Assembly (NCBI GenBank): GCA_020137815.1
Contig: CM035359.1
Location: 5,536,356-5,600,355, forward strand
Length of the DNA stretch: 64,000 nt
Direction of reading: 5' to 3'
DNA from: Hormiphora californensis
Lineage: Eukaryota; Ctenophora; Tentaculata; Cydippida; Pleurobrachiidae
The notes below the pieces were generated by a model that was not told the DNA's origin, ran no database searches, and saw nothing but the letters and a program-made list of their open reading frames with translations. Position numbers and translations under genes: made by a program. This document shows, one piece after another, positions 24,092 through 37,700 of this stretch. Each line of letters opens with the position of its first letter. Position 1 is the first letter of the stretch.

Positions 24092-24556
24092 TTTTATCTC
24101 TCTATTTCTATCTCTTTCTCTTCTCACCCATTTTTTCTTACTTTCATACAGTCTTTCTCGGCTCTCTTTCTACGCCCACTCTCAGTTTACTACACATGTG
24201 TTTTACTATTTAACACTCAATGCCTTGTGTAGTTCCTCTATTCAGCCAATTGTTCAAGACAAATTTATCGTAAACGTACTTTATATTTAAGTTCTTAAAG
24301 GTATTGTAATTGCAGAGGTGATGTAGGTTCTAAGATCTCATAATTTTCTCAAATACTTCCGTCTAGCTCTGAACGGCTCTTTGCATGATGTCTTTAGAGC
24401 ACTGCCGAGGGGGTGGGGTCTAGAGAGAGAGATGCATCTCTGCCAGATCATCTCCAATTAGCGTTCTTCTCCGGCCATCCCCACGTGTTGTGTCATTAGA
24501 GCCTGACACTTGTGATACCGTCCTTCTTCTTTGATACTACTATCTTCTTGTATATC

Positions 24557-24561
<5 letters not shown>

Positions 24562-24591
<30 letters not shown>

Positions 24592-24632
24592 TTCTCTCTC
24601 TCTCTCTTTCTCTCTTTCTTTCTCTCTCTCTC

Positions 24633-24724
<92 letters not shown>

Positions 24725-24770
24725 CTCTCTCTCTCTCTCTCTCTCTCTCCCTCCCTCTCTCCCTTTTGCC
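24562..24770. repeat. CT microsatellite
   Basis: About 200 bases of CT dinucleotide with TTT interruptions in the first third. Confidence 0.95.
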
Positions 24771-27121
24771 TTTCTAGCCTCTCAGCTCTCTGTGTTCTCT
24801 ATCTCTATACTATCTCTATCTCTTACTTTTAACCTTCGTTCTATACCATTACCCAGAGTCTGTGTTAAAACGCTCTATACACTGCATTGAGCTCTTCTTT
24901 TGATTCTCAATGTTCAAGTCTCAATACAGATCTGCTGCCTTATCTCTCAGTAATTGGTCAAGTTCTCCGTCACGTCTTTCAACGTATAACGAATATATAA
25001 ACTTAGCTTCATTCTATTACAGTGGTTTGTTTCACTTAGAAAGATCATTTACCGCAGTTCTGCTCCGTTACACGTACTTTTACTTTTACTGGTTCCCATG
25101 GTAACTTCAGAAACATCGCTTTTTGTTGCTTCTTCTTCATAACTGCCACCGCCCTCTCTATCGATATACTTATTTAAGCAAAACAGTTCCAAATACAATT
25201 TTACAAGTCGAGATATATATACTATGTCAGATGCCCAAGTATATTATACTTTGGCATCTAATATATTATAGTAATAATAGTAATATTCCCAGCTTCATTT
25301 CCAGAGTAGTATGTATTACATAGGTCATATACTGAATGGTCTCATATCGTGATAAACGTGACGTCACAGGATGATTTCCATGCCCCAAATTACACATGCA
25401 GGAATATATAATCCCCCTCTTCCTTTCTTTCTTTTTCTATCTCTCTCTCTCTCTCTCTCTCTCTCATTCTTTTTCTCTCTCTCTCTCTCTAATTTTCTTT
25501 CTTTCTCTTTCTTTCTCATCATATTTCCAGTATTTACCCTTCCCATAGCATACATATTCGAGTTCATCTCCTTATTTCCTGAAGGTCTCCTAATTTCATC
25601 TGCCGTATGGTCCATTTCAAATGTTAAATGTTGATCTCATAGTATATTTGGTAGTTGTTCTCTCCTTCTCCCAGCTCTCATCATTTGTGGATTACATTAC
25701 TCTATTCGAGTACCAACTCAATCAACGATATTGCCCACAATACTGTGCAAACATGATGTGTTCATTTGACGAAACGTGAGATCATGATCATTATGATTAA
25801 TCAGTTTGTGTGCATTATTTTATTATTTGTGCACTCGAGTGAGAGAGTGTACTCTCTTCTTTATATATTCTTTAGGTGACGACTGAAGAGTGATGATGTA
25901 TACATTAACTGTTCATATTCTGATATCACGCATTGTTTTATGGCACTCATATTATAGTAGTCATATAATTGTACTGCCGCATTGTCTGTGGTCATAATGT
26001 TCAGCGAACGTGCGGCCCAGTTCTATATTCTCTAGAAGTCGCTTTTGTTTTTCAGTTGTTTCTTTCACACGTCCCACAACTTCCTGGTCCCTTTTTGCAC
26101 CGCTGCTTTCCACTTATATTGGCGTTTTGCCATGCAAATATATTTTATATTTTATCGGACTTCTCTTCCTCTTGTTCCTATCATGCCTCCATTTGTTCAG
26201 TATGTTCTCTCTTATTCTTTCCTCTCTTCTCTTTCGTATTCTCTCTTCTATTATCTCACTTTCTCCCCTCTTTCCATCCCTTTCCCTCCCCTCTCTCTCT
26301 CTTTCCCTCCTTTCTCTCACATGTCTTTATCTGACCCCCGTCCACAACTAATTCTATTAGTCACGTGGCATGGAAGGATAAATCACGTGTGTCTTATTAC
26401 ACTACTACCCGTTTTATACCGATATATACTGTCCCTTTTGCTCCGACCCTTTTTGTGCCTTGTATCACTGCATATCATGTGTGTGTGCGTGTGTTCAAGT
26501 AAACTGATGTTTAGAATTTTAAATAAATCATGTGACTTGTTCTATGAAACATGACACTACAATACTAAGCTAGAAGTAAAGGTTATTCTTCGCTAGCCTA
26601 AAAGTTGCCAATTCTTATCTTAAGTAGATTGTACCAAGCCTAGTTGTTGTGTCATTTTATAGGCGTCATGTGGGTGTCGGCTGAGTAGTATAATGGTAAC
26701 ATACCCGCTGTTTTGGTGGCGCCGTCACCTCTCTAGAGGCAATTCGTTTTGTGTTGCCCGCCGCAGAATGTTGGTATTGGTGATTGGCTGGCGTCTCGCT
26801 TCTCATGCAGATATATGTGTCCTTGGTAACCATCATACACATGATATTCAGTATATTCTCATTATTTTAACAGCTTCACACATGACATGCTGAAATGTAC
26901 GTCATCGCGGTCACACACAGCATCACCCTTATTAATTCAATTTGTGTTCCGTAAGACAGGAGAGAGAGAGAGAGAGGAGAGGAGAAAAAGAGAGAGGCGG
27001 GAAGAGAGAGAGATATCTAGAGTAGCCCTCAGGCTATCTCGCGTAGAGAGAGAGTGAGCAAGAAGACTTCTCTATCTCTCTCCTCACACTCTCTCTCGCT
27101 CTCTCTCTCTCCTCTCTCCCT

Positions 27122-27160
<39 letters not shown>

Positions 27161-28183
27161 TCTATCTCTCTCTTCCCTCTTTCTCTCTCTCTCTTGCTGA
27201 CAGCTCGGTCTACTAATAAAAATATAATTTGTTCTTTTCTGCCTCCTTTTGCTGGCACACGTAGTTCTTGGTGGCTTTTAAAGTGACATGGAATTTGAGA
27301 AAGTAATTTTTGAACAACCAGTCTTTCTTTTTTCTGCCTATAATAAATATAATATTTCTCCTTAATTCTTCAGAAAACTCATATCATAACAAAAAATATA
27401 TTGTTGTTTTTATGGATTGTATTCCATTTGTCTAGACCATACTCTCAAATAAAAGTATGAACACTACAACAAATTTCCCTCTCTCAGTTTTTTACCCACT
27501 CTACTATTAGCTACTCGTTAGCTGAGAGAGGGAGAGAAAGGTCCCTGCTAGCGTACACAACAGCTGTTTTGGGGAGACTAATTACCCCCTCCCACTATTT
27601 TCTAGCTCAACCTCTTCGCTCACATTTTACCAGCTACCCACCATCCGCCCTTAATTTGAATACAGGATACCCCCCTACGGCATACCGCACTGCATATACC
27701 GCACCGATACCCCATTATATACCGCACCAATACCCTCATACCCCATCATTTACCACATCATTTACCACATCGAGTACTGTTCAATATATTCACTGCACTA
27801 AATACTGCGTACTATAGTACTGCAGCAGCAGCAGATGTGTCTGGAAATTGGTTCAACACCGCGTTTTAGTGTGGTATACACCTCTCGTTCGTTGAGTCTT
27901 GAGATCACTTTGATCTTTTTATAATTTTGCCATTCTCTCATTCCCTCTGTATTGTAAATTCTTGCCTTGGCCACTCCCTAATTTGCAAACAATAACCCAA
28001 TACAATTGGTTACTGCTGTACAGGGCGTCAACATGTAGAAGCGTCAGTAGAAGGCGCCTAGAAAGCTACACCACGGAACACCTGGTGTGTGTGTATCACA
28101 GTGTGTGTGACGTGAGGGGGAAGCCGTATTATATCACTTTGTTGTAGCTCTGGAGAATACACTTTAACGCTATCTATCTTTCT

Positions 28184-28239
28184 GTTTCAATATGAAACGC
28201 AACTTTGGTTATAACCAAAGTTGCGTTTCATATTGAAAC
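28184..28239. repeat. Perfect 56-bp palindrome
   Basis: Two 28-base arms with no spacer, from GTTTCAATATGAAACGC at the left to its exact complement at the right. It would extrude a perfect hairpin or be the tip of a foldback element. Confidence 0.95.
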
Positions 28240-28586
28240 CGGTTATTCATTTCATTTTGTACAAGCTCCCGGCCTCCCAGTAGAGCACAATGCCACTTCA
28301 ACGGATCTTTTTGTTTCCATCTTTCTCATTTTTCGTTGGCCCATAGATTAATTTTGTAACATTACCGTCACAATATATTCATATTATCCACCGCCAAGAA
28401 AATATTCTTATCTTCAACTCCTTCTCTTTTGTTATATGTTCTGACCCTGTGATAAAGGGTCGAGGAAGGCGGCTTCTTCTTCTCTTTATGCACATCTAAA
28501 TACCTCATAAATGGCCTGTGGGTGTGCCATGGTTATGCGTTTTCTTACCCGCCTGTTCTTCGTCTATTGTTTGGTGAATTCAAAGT

Positions 28587-28692
<106 letters not shown>

Positions 28693-29017
28693 GATAGACA
28701 GAAATATAGAGAGTGAGTGGGAGAGGTGTGTAGACCGTGTGTTGTTTCCCGTGTGGTCATTGTCTGTGTACTATTACAATAGAAAACTATACCTCTGTTT
28801 TGTTTTGTTGCGTTTTTTTGAGTGTCTAATTCATTTTCCTTTGACCCAGTTATGTAAACCCTATTGGCCTTTCTCTACTATTGACTACACTTTTTTTTCA
28901 TCTAAGTTTTATATTATCACTCGAACCCCCCTCTCCATTTCAATATACAATATAAATTATAATACGACATATTATTGTTATAAAATCCAACTAACCCCCT
29001 CCTCTCCTCCCCAGGTT

Positions 29018-30010
29018 ATGAGGCTATGCAATGACCTGAAAGGGTCCTCACCCGTGGCTCGCCCAACGAAACTCATGAACCGCCAACAGATCTGGGAAAG
29101 TTGGGAGAAATTCGCTTCCAGCGTCCGGGATGTTGCTGAGGCTGAGTGGTGCCAACGAAAGGGGGAAGTTCTAAAGTTCCTACGACGCCGGGAACCCATT
29201 TATGTTGGTGATTACCCCCTAAAAACAGTGATAATTTCCACCATCCCCGCCGTCTTCTTCGTGACATTTTTCCAGTTTTTCCACTTTTGGCAGTGGCTGT
29301 TCAATCACCATAGCACGGAACCGTTCGTCTACCTCCCTGCTATCGAGGTCCACTTGTTTGGGTGTCTGCCTCACCAAGTTATGTCACGGTGGACTCACCC
29401 AATCCTGGATGTCCTGGCCGCTATACCCTACCTAGTCCACTTCATGCTACCCTTCGGATACCCGGTATATTGCTACTATCATCGGTCTAAAATGGGTAAC
29501 ACGGTTGAGCCAGCTCTGAGAGCGATATGGTTAGGTGGCATGACGGCATCCCTAGCAGTGCTCTTCCAGTTCCTTTTCCCAACCTCGCCACCCTGGTTTA
29601 ACGAAAGTGCAGTGTACTCAGCGGACGGTACTGTGGTCGGTTTTGCTTTTAACGAGGCTGGATTTCAACGAATTGACGCTCTCTTAGGGCTTCCCTTGTT
29701 CAGGGAGATTTATAGTAATGCCCCCGTGACCCACGGTTCATTTCCATCTCTCCACGCGGCCTTCCCTTTTGTGATCTTTATGAACGGTAGTTGGGTGAAT
29801 CATGGTGGATGGAAGTATGGGTTGTTTCATTGTTGTTGGATCTCCTGGGCTGCACTCTACTCTCACCACCATTACTTGGTTGACATTCTCGGTGGGATTT
29901 CCCTGGTGTTCTTCCTCTTTCAGTTTTATTATAAAGTTTGGAACCCCTTCACTAAGAGGAAGATGGGGGATGTGAAGTATTCGCCCTTAAAAACTGAGCA
30001 TGCCGTATGA
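29018..30010 (+). CDS. AUR1-like PAP2-superfamily membrane enzyme
   Basis: 330-residue single-exon CDS. I start at ATG 29018 (MRLCNDLKG) because the open frame upstream is low-complexity and a splice-acceptor-like CTCCTCCCCAG lies just before, suggesting an intron in the 5' UTR. About six hydrophobic helices. The catalytic motifs are HGSFPSLHAAFPF (His about 246) and YSHHHYLVDILGG (His 283-285, Asp about 289), the arrangement of the AUR1/inositol-phosphorylceramide-synthase branch of lipid phosphatases. Expected role: transfer or hydrolysis of a phospho-head-group on a lipid in a Golgi or ER membrane. Substrate not predictable; orthology to fungal AUR1 is not claimed. Confidence 0.82.
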   Translation: MRLCNDLKGSSPVARPTKLMNRQQIWESWEKFASSVRDVAEAEWCQRKGEVLKFLRRREPIYVGDYPLKTVIISTIPAVFFVTFFQFFHFWQWLFNHHSTEPFVYLPAIEVHLFGCLPHQVMSRWTHPILDVLAAIPYLVHFMLPFGYPVYCYYHRSKMGNTVEPALRAIWLGGMTASLAVLFQFLFPTSPPWFNESAVYSADGTVVGFAFNEAGFQRIDALLGLPLFREIYSNAPVTHGSFPSLHAAFPFVIFMNGSWVNHGGWKYGLFHCCWISWAALYSHHHYLVDILGGISLVFFLFQFYYKVWNPFTKRKMGDVKYSPLKTEHAV

Positions 30011-32283
30011 GATTAATTGAGCTCAGATTAAAACTGTGTGTTTGTGATTGGGTTTCGTGTGGGTTTAATGTTCATGTGTGTGTGAGTAACTGTTACTCTT
30101 GGTCATATTCATCTCACCAGTGGAAGACATATAATTTTGTAATGTTGTGATTTTTATAAAATTACGCATTTCCCACACAGATAGAATAGGATGAGCCCTG
30201 GTCATTTATTGTTTAGAGAGTACCCGACTTTTTATTATCATCTGCACTTGTCTGTGTCTGAGTCGCGTGACACTTTGTCTTACTCGATACTGTGTCTCGT
30301 GTTGCAAATTAATATTAAAACATCGTTTTAGATAATTCTTTCTTTTTTTTCTTGAAAAAGTATAAATGTTAGTGTAGAGACGTTTTTATGTTCTTGTTTT
30401 TAAATCTTTACCCCCTTTGATCAAATATGATCATAAACTAGCAAACACCAATAGCTACCCAAATACTAGATTAATGTGTTAGATAATTGCTCGCTGAAAG
30501 ACTGATACATTTTTTATACTCACACCAGAAGCATAATTACTTTATTTAATCACTTACCAGTTGTTGTGTTAAGGGACAGACAACCCGTCATTCTTTACCC
30601 TTCGATACCTCAGAAATGAACATAGGATGGCATGTTTATGTATATGCCAAACCCTATACACTTTTAGGCATATTATAAGCCTAAAAGAGAGTAGTGATTT
30701 GAACTCACTCTGACCACATTGAGAAGAGCTGTCTGGCGCCGCGACCCCATCTGAGCGCACTGTCAAATGGGGTACATGGCGCCGCCATACAGTAGAAGAG
30801 TTATTATCTCACATCAGTTAATGGAAAGTGTTATAGTAGTGTTGTAACACTGTTTAGTGTTGCTGTTCCTTTGTAATGTTCCCCCTCATGATTTATAGTT
30901 TCTACTGTTCCAATATATAAGTTGCGTGTTTTTACTTCATAATGTTAATTGCCCAAGATCAATTCTCTTTCGATCTCTCTTCTTGATTTTGGGCAATGGT
31001 TGTAATATTGGCCGAAAATTTTGTGCAAAATTTTGGGTGTACGCCGTACGGTATACAACGGTTCCATATTGGAATTATCTAAAGTGTTAACTTTGCAGGG
31101 AATAAATTGTACTGGTAAATGGAGAGGAGTCTTTGTGACTGGTCTATAAGCACAACTTTTACATGAGCACAGTTTCAATACATGTGTGTAAGATTGTTCT
31201 CTTTATGAGACAAGTATATTGAGAGAAGGAGAAGTAGTATCATGAGTAATGGGGAGGGTAAGTGTGACTGGGAGAGAACGGTTGTGAGAAAAGAAGAGAA
31301 ACGACGAAAAATCGAATGGGCAGCTTTAAGAAAGGAGAGAAATCTATACCAAATATCGTGGGAAAACAGCTGCACAACATTGAATGTGTAGACTGTTCAG
31401 TACTATAGAAAGCTGTATACAGAAAGAGTACTGACATTGATTTACAGGGTACATCTCTGTGTTATATGGAACTTGTATGGTTGGCTCCTGTGCTGTATTA
31501 CCAGAGATAGAGGTTTGTATAGCGCAGTTGACTGTTGAAGCCAGAGATAGTTCACGAAACAAAAGAAAAAAAACCAAAACTCCTCTTTTTGTGCGCATGT
31601 GGCTTCTCCGTGCTCCCTCTCGGAACAAAGAAAAGAGTGTGATATTTTATTTTATTAGGTATATGAATTACCAAAATGAGATTTATTACTGGTTACACGA
31701 AAAGAAGAGTTGGCAGGGAAGGGAGATCTATTTTTGGTCTTCAGTAATAATTGCTTCTGCATTCACAAATAGAACAATACCACATGAACAGACAAACAAA
31801 TAGCGGATTGAATATGTTTCTACGTCTGGGCTCTTGTATATCTGTTATTTCTGTCTGACATATTCAGGATCGAATATAAATGGAATTCTGAAATTTTTGT
31901 TTCCAAAATATTATTCGAACTGGTCCCTGTCTGATCATGTGACCTGTCAGAAAGTGTATGTCATGAGATGACGGTCCAGACACATCATCTTCAAGAACAT
32001 CATCTTACAACTATGTCTCACTATTTCTTATCTTGACATCTTGTCTGGCTATTTTTTGATCTTCTTTTTTCCCTACTCCTCTCTTCCTCAACTATCTAGA
32101 GTTTCCTAACTTCATTTTCATTTGAAAGTCGATATCTCCCTTTTATATCTTCAGACTTGGTAATGAATGGAATTACTACACACCTAGAGCGGGAAGTAGA
32201 GCGAGAGAGAGAAAGAAAGAGAGCGAGAGAGAGAAAGATCAGGGAGAGGGAGAGAGAGAGAGAGAGAGATCAGGGAGCTGGGA

Positions 32284-32337
<54 letters not shown>

Positions 32338-34265
32338 TCAGGGAGAGGGAGAGATGCTAAATTACTCCGTACGTTGATGACGTAAGATTTTAATTACTCA
32401 ACTCTCAAGTGGTAAACACAGCTCTTTCTCTCTCGCTCTCAGTATCCAAAAAACGAAGACAAGTAGCCAACGACCGCAAGTTGTCAACACTGTCCACTTT
32501 ACTCTTTTGCGCCATTTCACTCCTTATAAGCAGCTAGAATCTTGAAAAGTTTCAATTTCTTTGTATCACCCAAAAACAAGGTATTTATATTGGAGAGCTG
32601 TCATTTTGACGAACACCATTCTAAATACATATGTGTGAATATGTTGACATGTGAGCACGTTTCCTACTTTCACAAATATGCGTGTGTTAGTGTTATGTGT
32701 AAGAGTAATTGGAGAGGGTAACCAAGTTGGTAGCAGCTACTTCAGGCTACCTGAGTCGCCTCATTGTGTTACCACAGATAGTTGGAACGCGCTGTGACTG
32801 AAGAGGTAGGGTGGCCGCGCAAACACTCCGCCGCGCAGTGTCTGTGTGTGTACAAATTGTATATCGATTAACCGATTGTACTAATCAAGGCAGCTAGCTG
32901 TACAGTGTGCATTGTAAAAGGTCCAGTAATCAGTCATCGGGGTAGTAAATCCTGTTCTTTTTGAATTGCAGGAGAATCGGCGACCCTCACACGATCCTAC
33001 ACTTCCCGTCAAAGTGAAACTGACAATTTTGGGATTGAAAATGAGTTCTATACAGCTGTAAAACAAATCCATATAATAATTTCCAAAATGTTAGTCCGAT
33101 AATTGTTTTCTCCCTACTCCTCCTACAGTTTTTGAGCTAGACCCCTGAAAATTTGTACACTGGTACTTTGGACCAAGGCGGGTGTAAGTACGGGCTCAGA
33201 TTTTTGATCCGATCTTTACAACAGTGACGTCACGGGGTGACGTCATTGCGCCAAAAATACTTACATTTTTTCAAACGCTTCTAAGACCCTGAAAACGGCT
33301 CTAAATCAAAAAACTAACGCAATAGTGGGGAAAGAGAATCGTTTGAACTTCATTTTACTTGATAGCGATTTCCCGTAACTCAATGTTTAAGGGTCGTAAA
33401 TCGCGTCGGGAAAGTTAAAAATGCCAAAAATACGATATTTTTCACCGTAGCCACCCAAAATCTTATCCAATCGATATGAAACTTGGTCGTTATGTGAATT
33501 TTAATGTCCTTTGGCCAGGGGTTCCCGGAAAACGGATTGGCAAGATTAGAACTGACCGGAGTTCTTATAATTCACGAATTTGGAATTTTTCGTCGACTTT
33601 TTTTTGGCGACATAAAGTCCATTTTTATTCAACTGTTCACCCCTCAACTCGTGCGCGTGCGATATTTTAATTTACGCTGCGCGCGCTACACGTTAACATG
33701 TGATAAACGCGCAAAAAAATTCCGCGCACGACTTTGGGGGGTGAACAGTTGAAAAAAAATGGAGTATATAACGCGAACGAGAGGAAATTTTCAATGAATT
33801 TTAAAATTTTACACTGCGCGCATAGAGAATTACCACACGGCGCGGCGTAAAAAAGCAGCGCTTTTTTGGGGAAATTCGCGCGTTACAGTAAATAATTTCC
33901 CGCCTCGCCAAAATTGTAATGGCCATTTTGCTCTAAGGAACAAACAAATTATCTTTTAAAAATCAAACACAAATGTCACCGGTTATATGACGATAAATTA
34001 CCATTTACCAGGTCACGGGTTCCCAGCAAACGGGTACTCTAGTATAATTTAGAATTCAGCCCAAAGAATTCAGATAAAATCTGAATGTATTAAAGAAGTT
34101 AGTGGTTATAGAGGCCGAGTGATCTGCTTAAATTGTCTCTCTGAGTTCAGACCCATCATTCGTCTCCGATAAAACATTCCGATAAAGATTATTGTTCGTT
34201 GATTTGCAAAAACCCAATACCGATATTAATATAAAAGACCCATTTGAAATTAATTAATAGCGGTG
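30011..34265. other. Intergenic region, repeats, no recognised gene
   Basis: Includes a copy of the CTGTCTGGCGCCGCGACCCC repeat (about 30728-30790), a GA tract with AGATCAGGGAG interruptions (32196-32352), and GC-rich hairpin elements at 33.5-33.9 kb. Open frames have no domain signature. Confidence 0.5.
33617..33764. mobile_element. MITE-like inverted repeat, copy 1
   Basis: Ends AGTCCATTTTTATTCAAC and TTGAAAAAAAATGGA, each followed inward by a GTTCACCC/GGGTGAAC arm and a GCGCG-rich centre. A second copy in the opposite orientation is at 50100-50248. Confidence 0.6.
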
Positions 34266-34734
34266 TCACAATATCTCCAGATCGACGTGTCGTATCTCAG
34301 GGTATTGTCTTTTTATCAGCCCTTCTAACCGGTCTACTTCCAGGGCAATTATATCCACCAACTGCTTGTTTTGCTCCTTCAGAAAAATTTCCATCTGCTT
34401 TTCATTGGCGAGAGAAGTAGCTTCCTGGTATGGATACAGATGATTAAAATTACGACAAGGAACTCAGATAACAATTGGGCCTAACAATTTTTAAATAGCA
34501 ATACATAGTTCCTAAATAGTTCCTAAATAGCTATACATAGTGTTTACCGTCAGCAGTTTAGGGAGATCCTGTGTTTTGAGGTATTGTAAAGTTAGAGCGT
34601 CCGTGTCGAAGAAGATCTCCGCTTTAAACCTCGCATAGCTTGGACCCTGATGAGGAAAAAGGTCAAAAAGATACAGACAGACAGCTATACAGACAGCCAA
34701 ATATATAAACAGACAGATAGACAGATATACCGTC

Positions 34735-34783
<49 letters not shown>

Positions 34784-37700
34784 GTCAGACAGTCAGTCAG
34801 ACAGACTCACCTCCACCATGGTTTTTACATCATTGACACACAGAACTGACGGCTGCCGTTCCAAAATACCCAAAATAACATTTTGTTTAGCGGCATCCAT
34901 TGACCTGAAAATATCACAGCTGTTAGAAATATCACAAGACCATAACAGGAATAGCAATCCAATTATAATTACAATGATCAATAATTAGTGTAATACTGGG
35001 TGTTCATTTTGGATCTTTACAAGCGTTGGCCTTCACCCAGAAAAAAGTTGACAAGATCAGGTCATGAAACTTCATACTTGGACTATTCTATACCCTCATT
35101 CAAGGTTCCTGGGGGTTTTGGAGCTTTAGGACCCTGGGAAGTGTGTTTTTGGCATCAAAACTACCAGAAGGATTTTTTTTTGCTGGTGCTGAGACTTTGC
35201 TAAAATGTTTTTTGGGTATTTTCTATGTCAATCCTAAAGTTTCATAGAGATTGGATGTGTTTTTCGGACTCAAAATTTCGATTAAAGTGGCTGGAAAGGC
35301 TCGAAAACAGCTCAAAAACGGCTAAAATTGAGTCTTTCCAGCCACTTTTTACGAAATTTTGAGTCTAAAAAAACACATCCAATCCCTATGAAACTTTAGG
35401 ATTGACATAGAAAATACCCAAAAAACATTTTAGCAAAGTCTCAGCACCAGCAAAAATTCCTTCTGGTAGTTTTGATGCCAAAAACACACTTCCCGGGGTA
35501 CCAGAACTCCAAAACCCCCAGGAACCTTGAATGAGGGTATAGAATAGTCCAAGTATGAAGTTTCACGACCTAATCTTGTCAACTTTTTTCTGGGTGAAGC
35601 CAAACGCTTGTAAAGATCCAAAATGAACACCCTGTATTATTGATAAAATACCTTCCAATAAGAGCATCTTTGTTCCTCAGCACAATAAAGATGGCCATCC
35701 CACCAAGAATAGTTCCCACTCCAATAGAACCTATAGCGTCATACATCGGGTTTCCTGGGAGATTTTAGTTTTTGGGGGTGATAATTTGTTGTAGCGACAA
35801 ATAAAATGCAGTTTCACAAATAACAGACGTCTTATTATTGTTTGAGAGCATTATAATAATAGTGTATATAGTTTTCATAACACTGCCCTATCAAGAAATA
35901 TCCGACAGCTAACTAATTTAACAAAACTAACCGGTGTAAGCACTCAGTCCGATTCCCACTCCGGCAATAAGGACACCCACTGTAGCTGCTATGTCTTCCG
36001 CCAATACTGCTATCGTGTTGGGCTCATGTCCCCTCAGAACTGTGGGGGAGATATAATTTAAAATTGATGATACTAGTAGGCCCGTTCGCCCTACGGGCGA
36101 ATTTCGGGGAAATGGTAGCTAGATTATCCATTAGGGAACGCTGACATCACCTGCACCATCCGTTCCTAGCCTATCTCTCATTTTCTTCCTACTCATGTTG
36201 TTGTACGCTCTGGGCTTCCTGACAGTGACAATTTCAAGGTCCGAATTTAAGAGATCAATGTCATGGAGGTGCAGTGCTGTTCCAGAAACTCATCACGTGA
36301 AAACTTGGCCGCTATGTAGCCGATTCGGAGACTTCTATATTCGACTGGAGAAATCACCCTTGGGCCGCCCAAGGGTGATTACTCTAGTTGGGCGACGTTG
36401 GGTAAAGCTATCCGTAGTCGTTGATTGGCTCGCTTGAACACGTTGGCGTAATCTGTCATATTCTCTAGCCTGCTCTCTGACAGCAGCAGATCTTCTGGGT
36501 CCATATAACCGTTGCCGAACAGCGCTTGGGGTGGAAGAGCTAGACATCAGGATTCAGGACAGAAGTAAAAGAATGCACGTGCAGAATTGAATTCCCCCTT
36601 GGTACCCAACTGCAACCGGGAGAGAGATCTCCAGGTCCCTCTTATAATTGCACGTGCAAGTGTTGTTGCTAGGTGACATGTGTCACACAATTTGCTTAGT
36701 AAGTAGTATGATTGTTCTCCAGTGCTAGTCTCCCTCGCTGTCCGTTTTTAGGGCCTCGCCGCATAGGTGACAATCAGTTTGTTTCGAGATGAGTTACAGT
36801 AGTAATACTGATGTTACAGTAGTAATACTGTAGTAATACTGATGAGTTACAGTAGTAATGGGGGACAGTAATGGTAATACAAGGAGGTGGACCTCTAATA
36901 CAGGAGTTATAGCAACTGGGGGGGGGGGGGAGCAACTTACCGTAAGTTGTCAGTGAGAGACCCTCCATATTGGCCTGTATCTTGGCCTGTTGGTAGGCGT
37001 AGCCCAGCGACCACCCCTCAAATATCAGGGTGAAGGTGAGAACAGCATAGGCCTGAAAGAGAGATGTGTGAGAGTCAGATCACACATTGGTGACACTTGT
37101 TAAGGGCCAACAAGGTGACATCTCGTCTTGTTTCGAGTGGGACGGCGACTGTCCCGAACACCCAGGGTCCATGACTCATGTTGAAAAACCGATCTTAGCT
37201 AGTGAATATTAAGTGATTTTAGACTAACCCAAGTTATTGAGTGATCCAAAACAAGGGACGGATGATAAAGTTGGTTCACTCCGTGGGCTATAGTTAACAC
37301 TGCTCCTATGTTGAAAATTGTAACACCCGATATCAAAGCATAGACGTATCTGTTAAGATTAACAAACATTAATTAGGTGTGATATGAGTAGACACTTGCA
37401 CCGGTGTGTTATAGCAATTACCGCTTAATTAATTGGGCGACAGAGTGCTTGTCAGTAACTAGAGTTAGCTGCGCGCGTTTTTGCGCATCTTCTTCAACAA
37501 TAATGTTACCGCGCGCTACGATTATCATCCATCAACTGTTACCTATCGAGATTGGGCTGCTGCAGCTCCCCTTCTCCTGGCTAAATTAAAAGTTTAGTTA
37601 ATTACCTAGCCCTATCGAATCCATATGGATGGTCTGAGTGTGGCTTCTTTAGCGAGTATATCAGTCCAAATGCCAAAAACAACTGAAAAAGAGTTGCTAT

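Larger units (their letters stand above)
23100..28500. other. 5.4-kb region without a recognised gene, CT-rich
   Basis: Contains a G run at about 23510-23528, CT tracts at about 24041-24085, 24562-24770 and 25440-25520, and mixed GA/CT at 26955-27200. A tRNA-like segment (TAGTATAATGGTAACAT, about 26687) lacks a B box. Open frames are low-complexity or show no domain. Coding exons too short to recognise cannot be excluded. Confidence 0.5.

Noticed and set aside
26680-26765. Second tRNA-like segment (GAGTAGTATAATGGTAACAT)
   Set aside because: Only the A-box half is present. The GGTGGCGCCGTCACC part recurs inverted near 18600, so a dispersed repeat is likelier than a tRNA gene.
35000-35630. Mirror-image ORFs on both strands (also 39135-39323 and 39826-40014)
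   Set aside because: They are products of the inverted arms of foldback elements, not genes.
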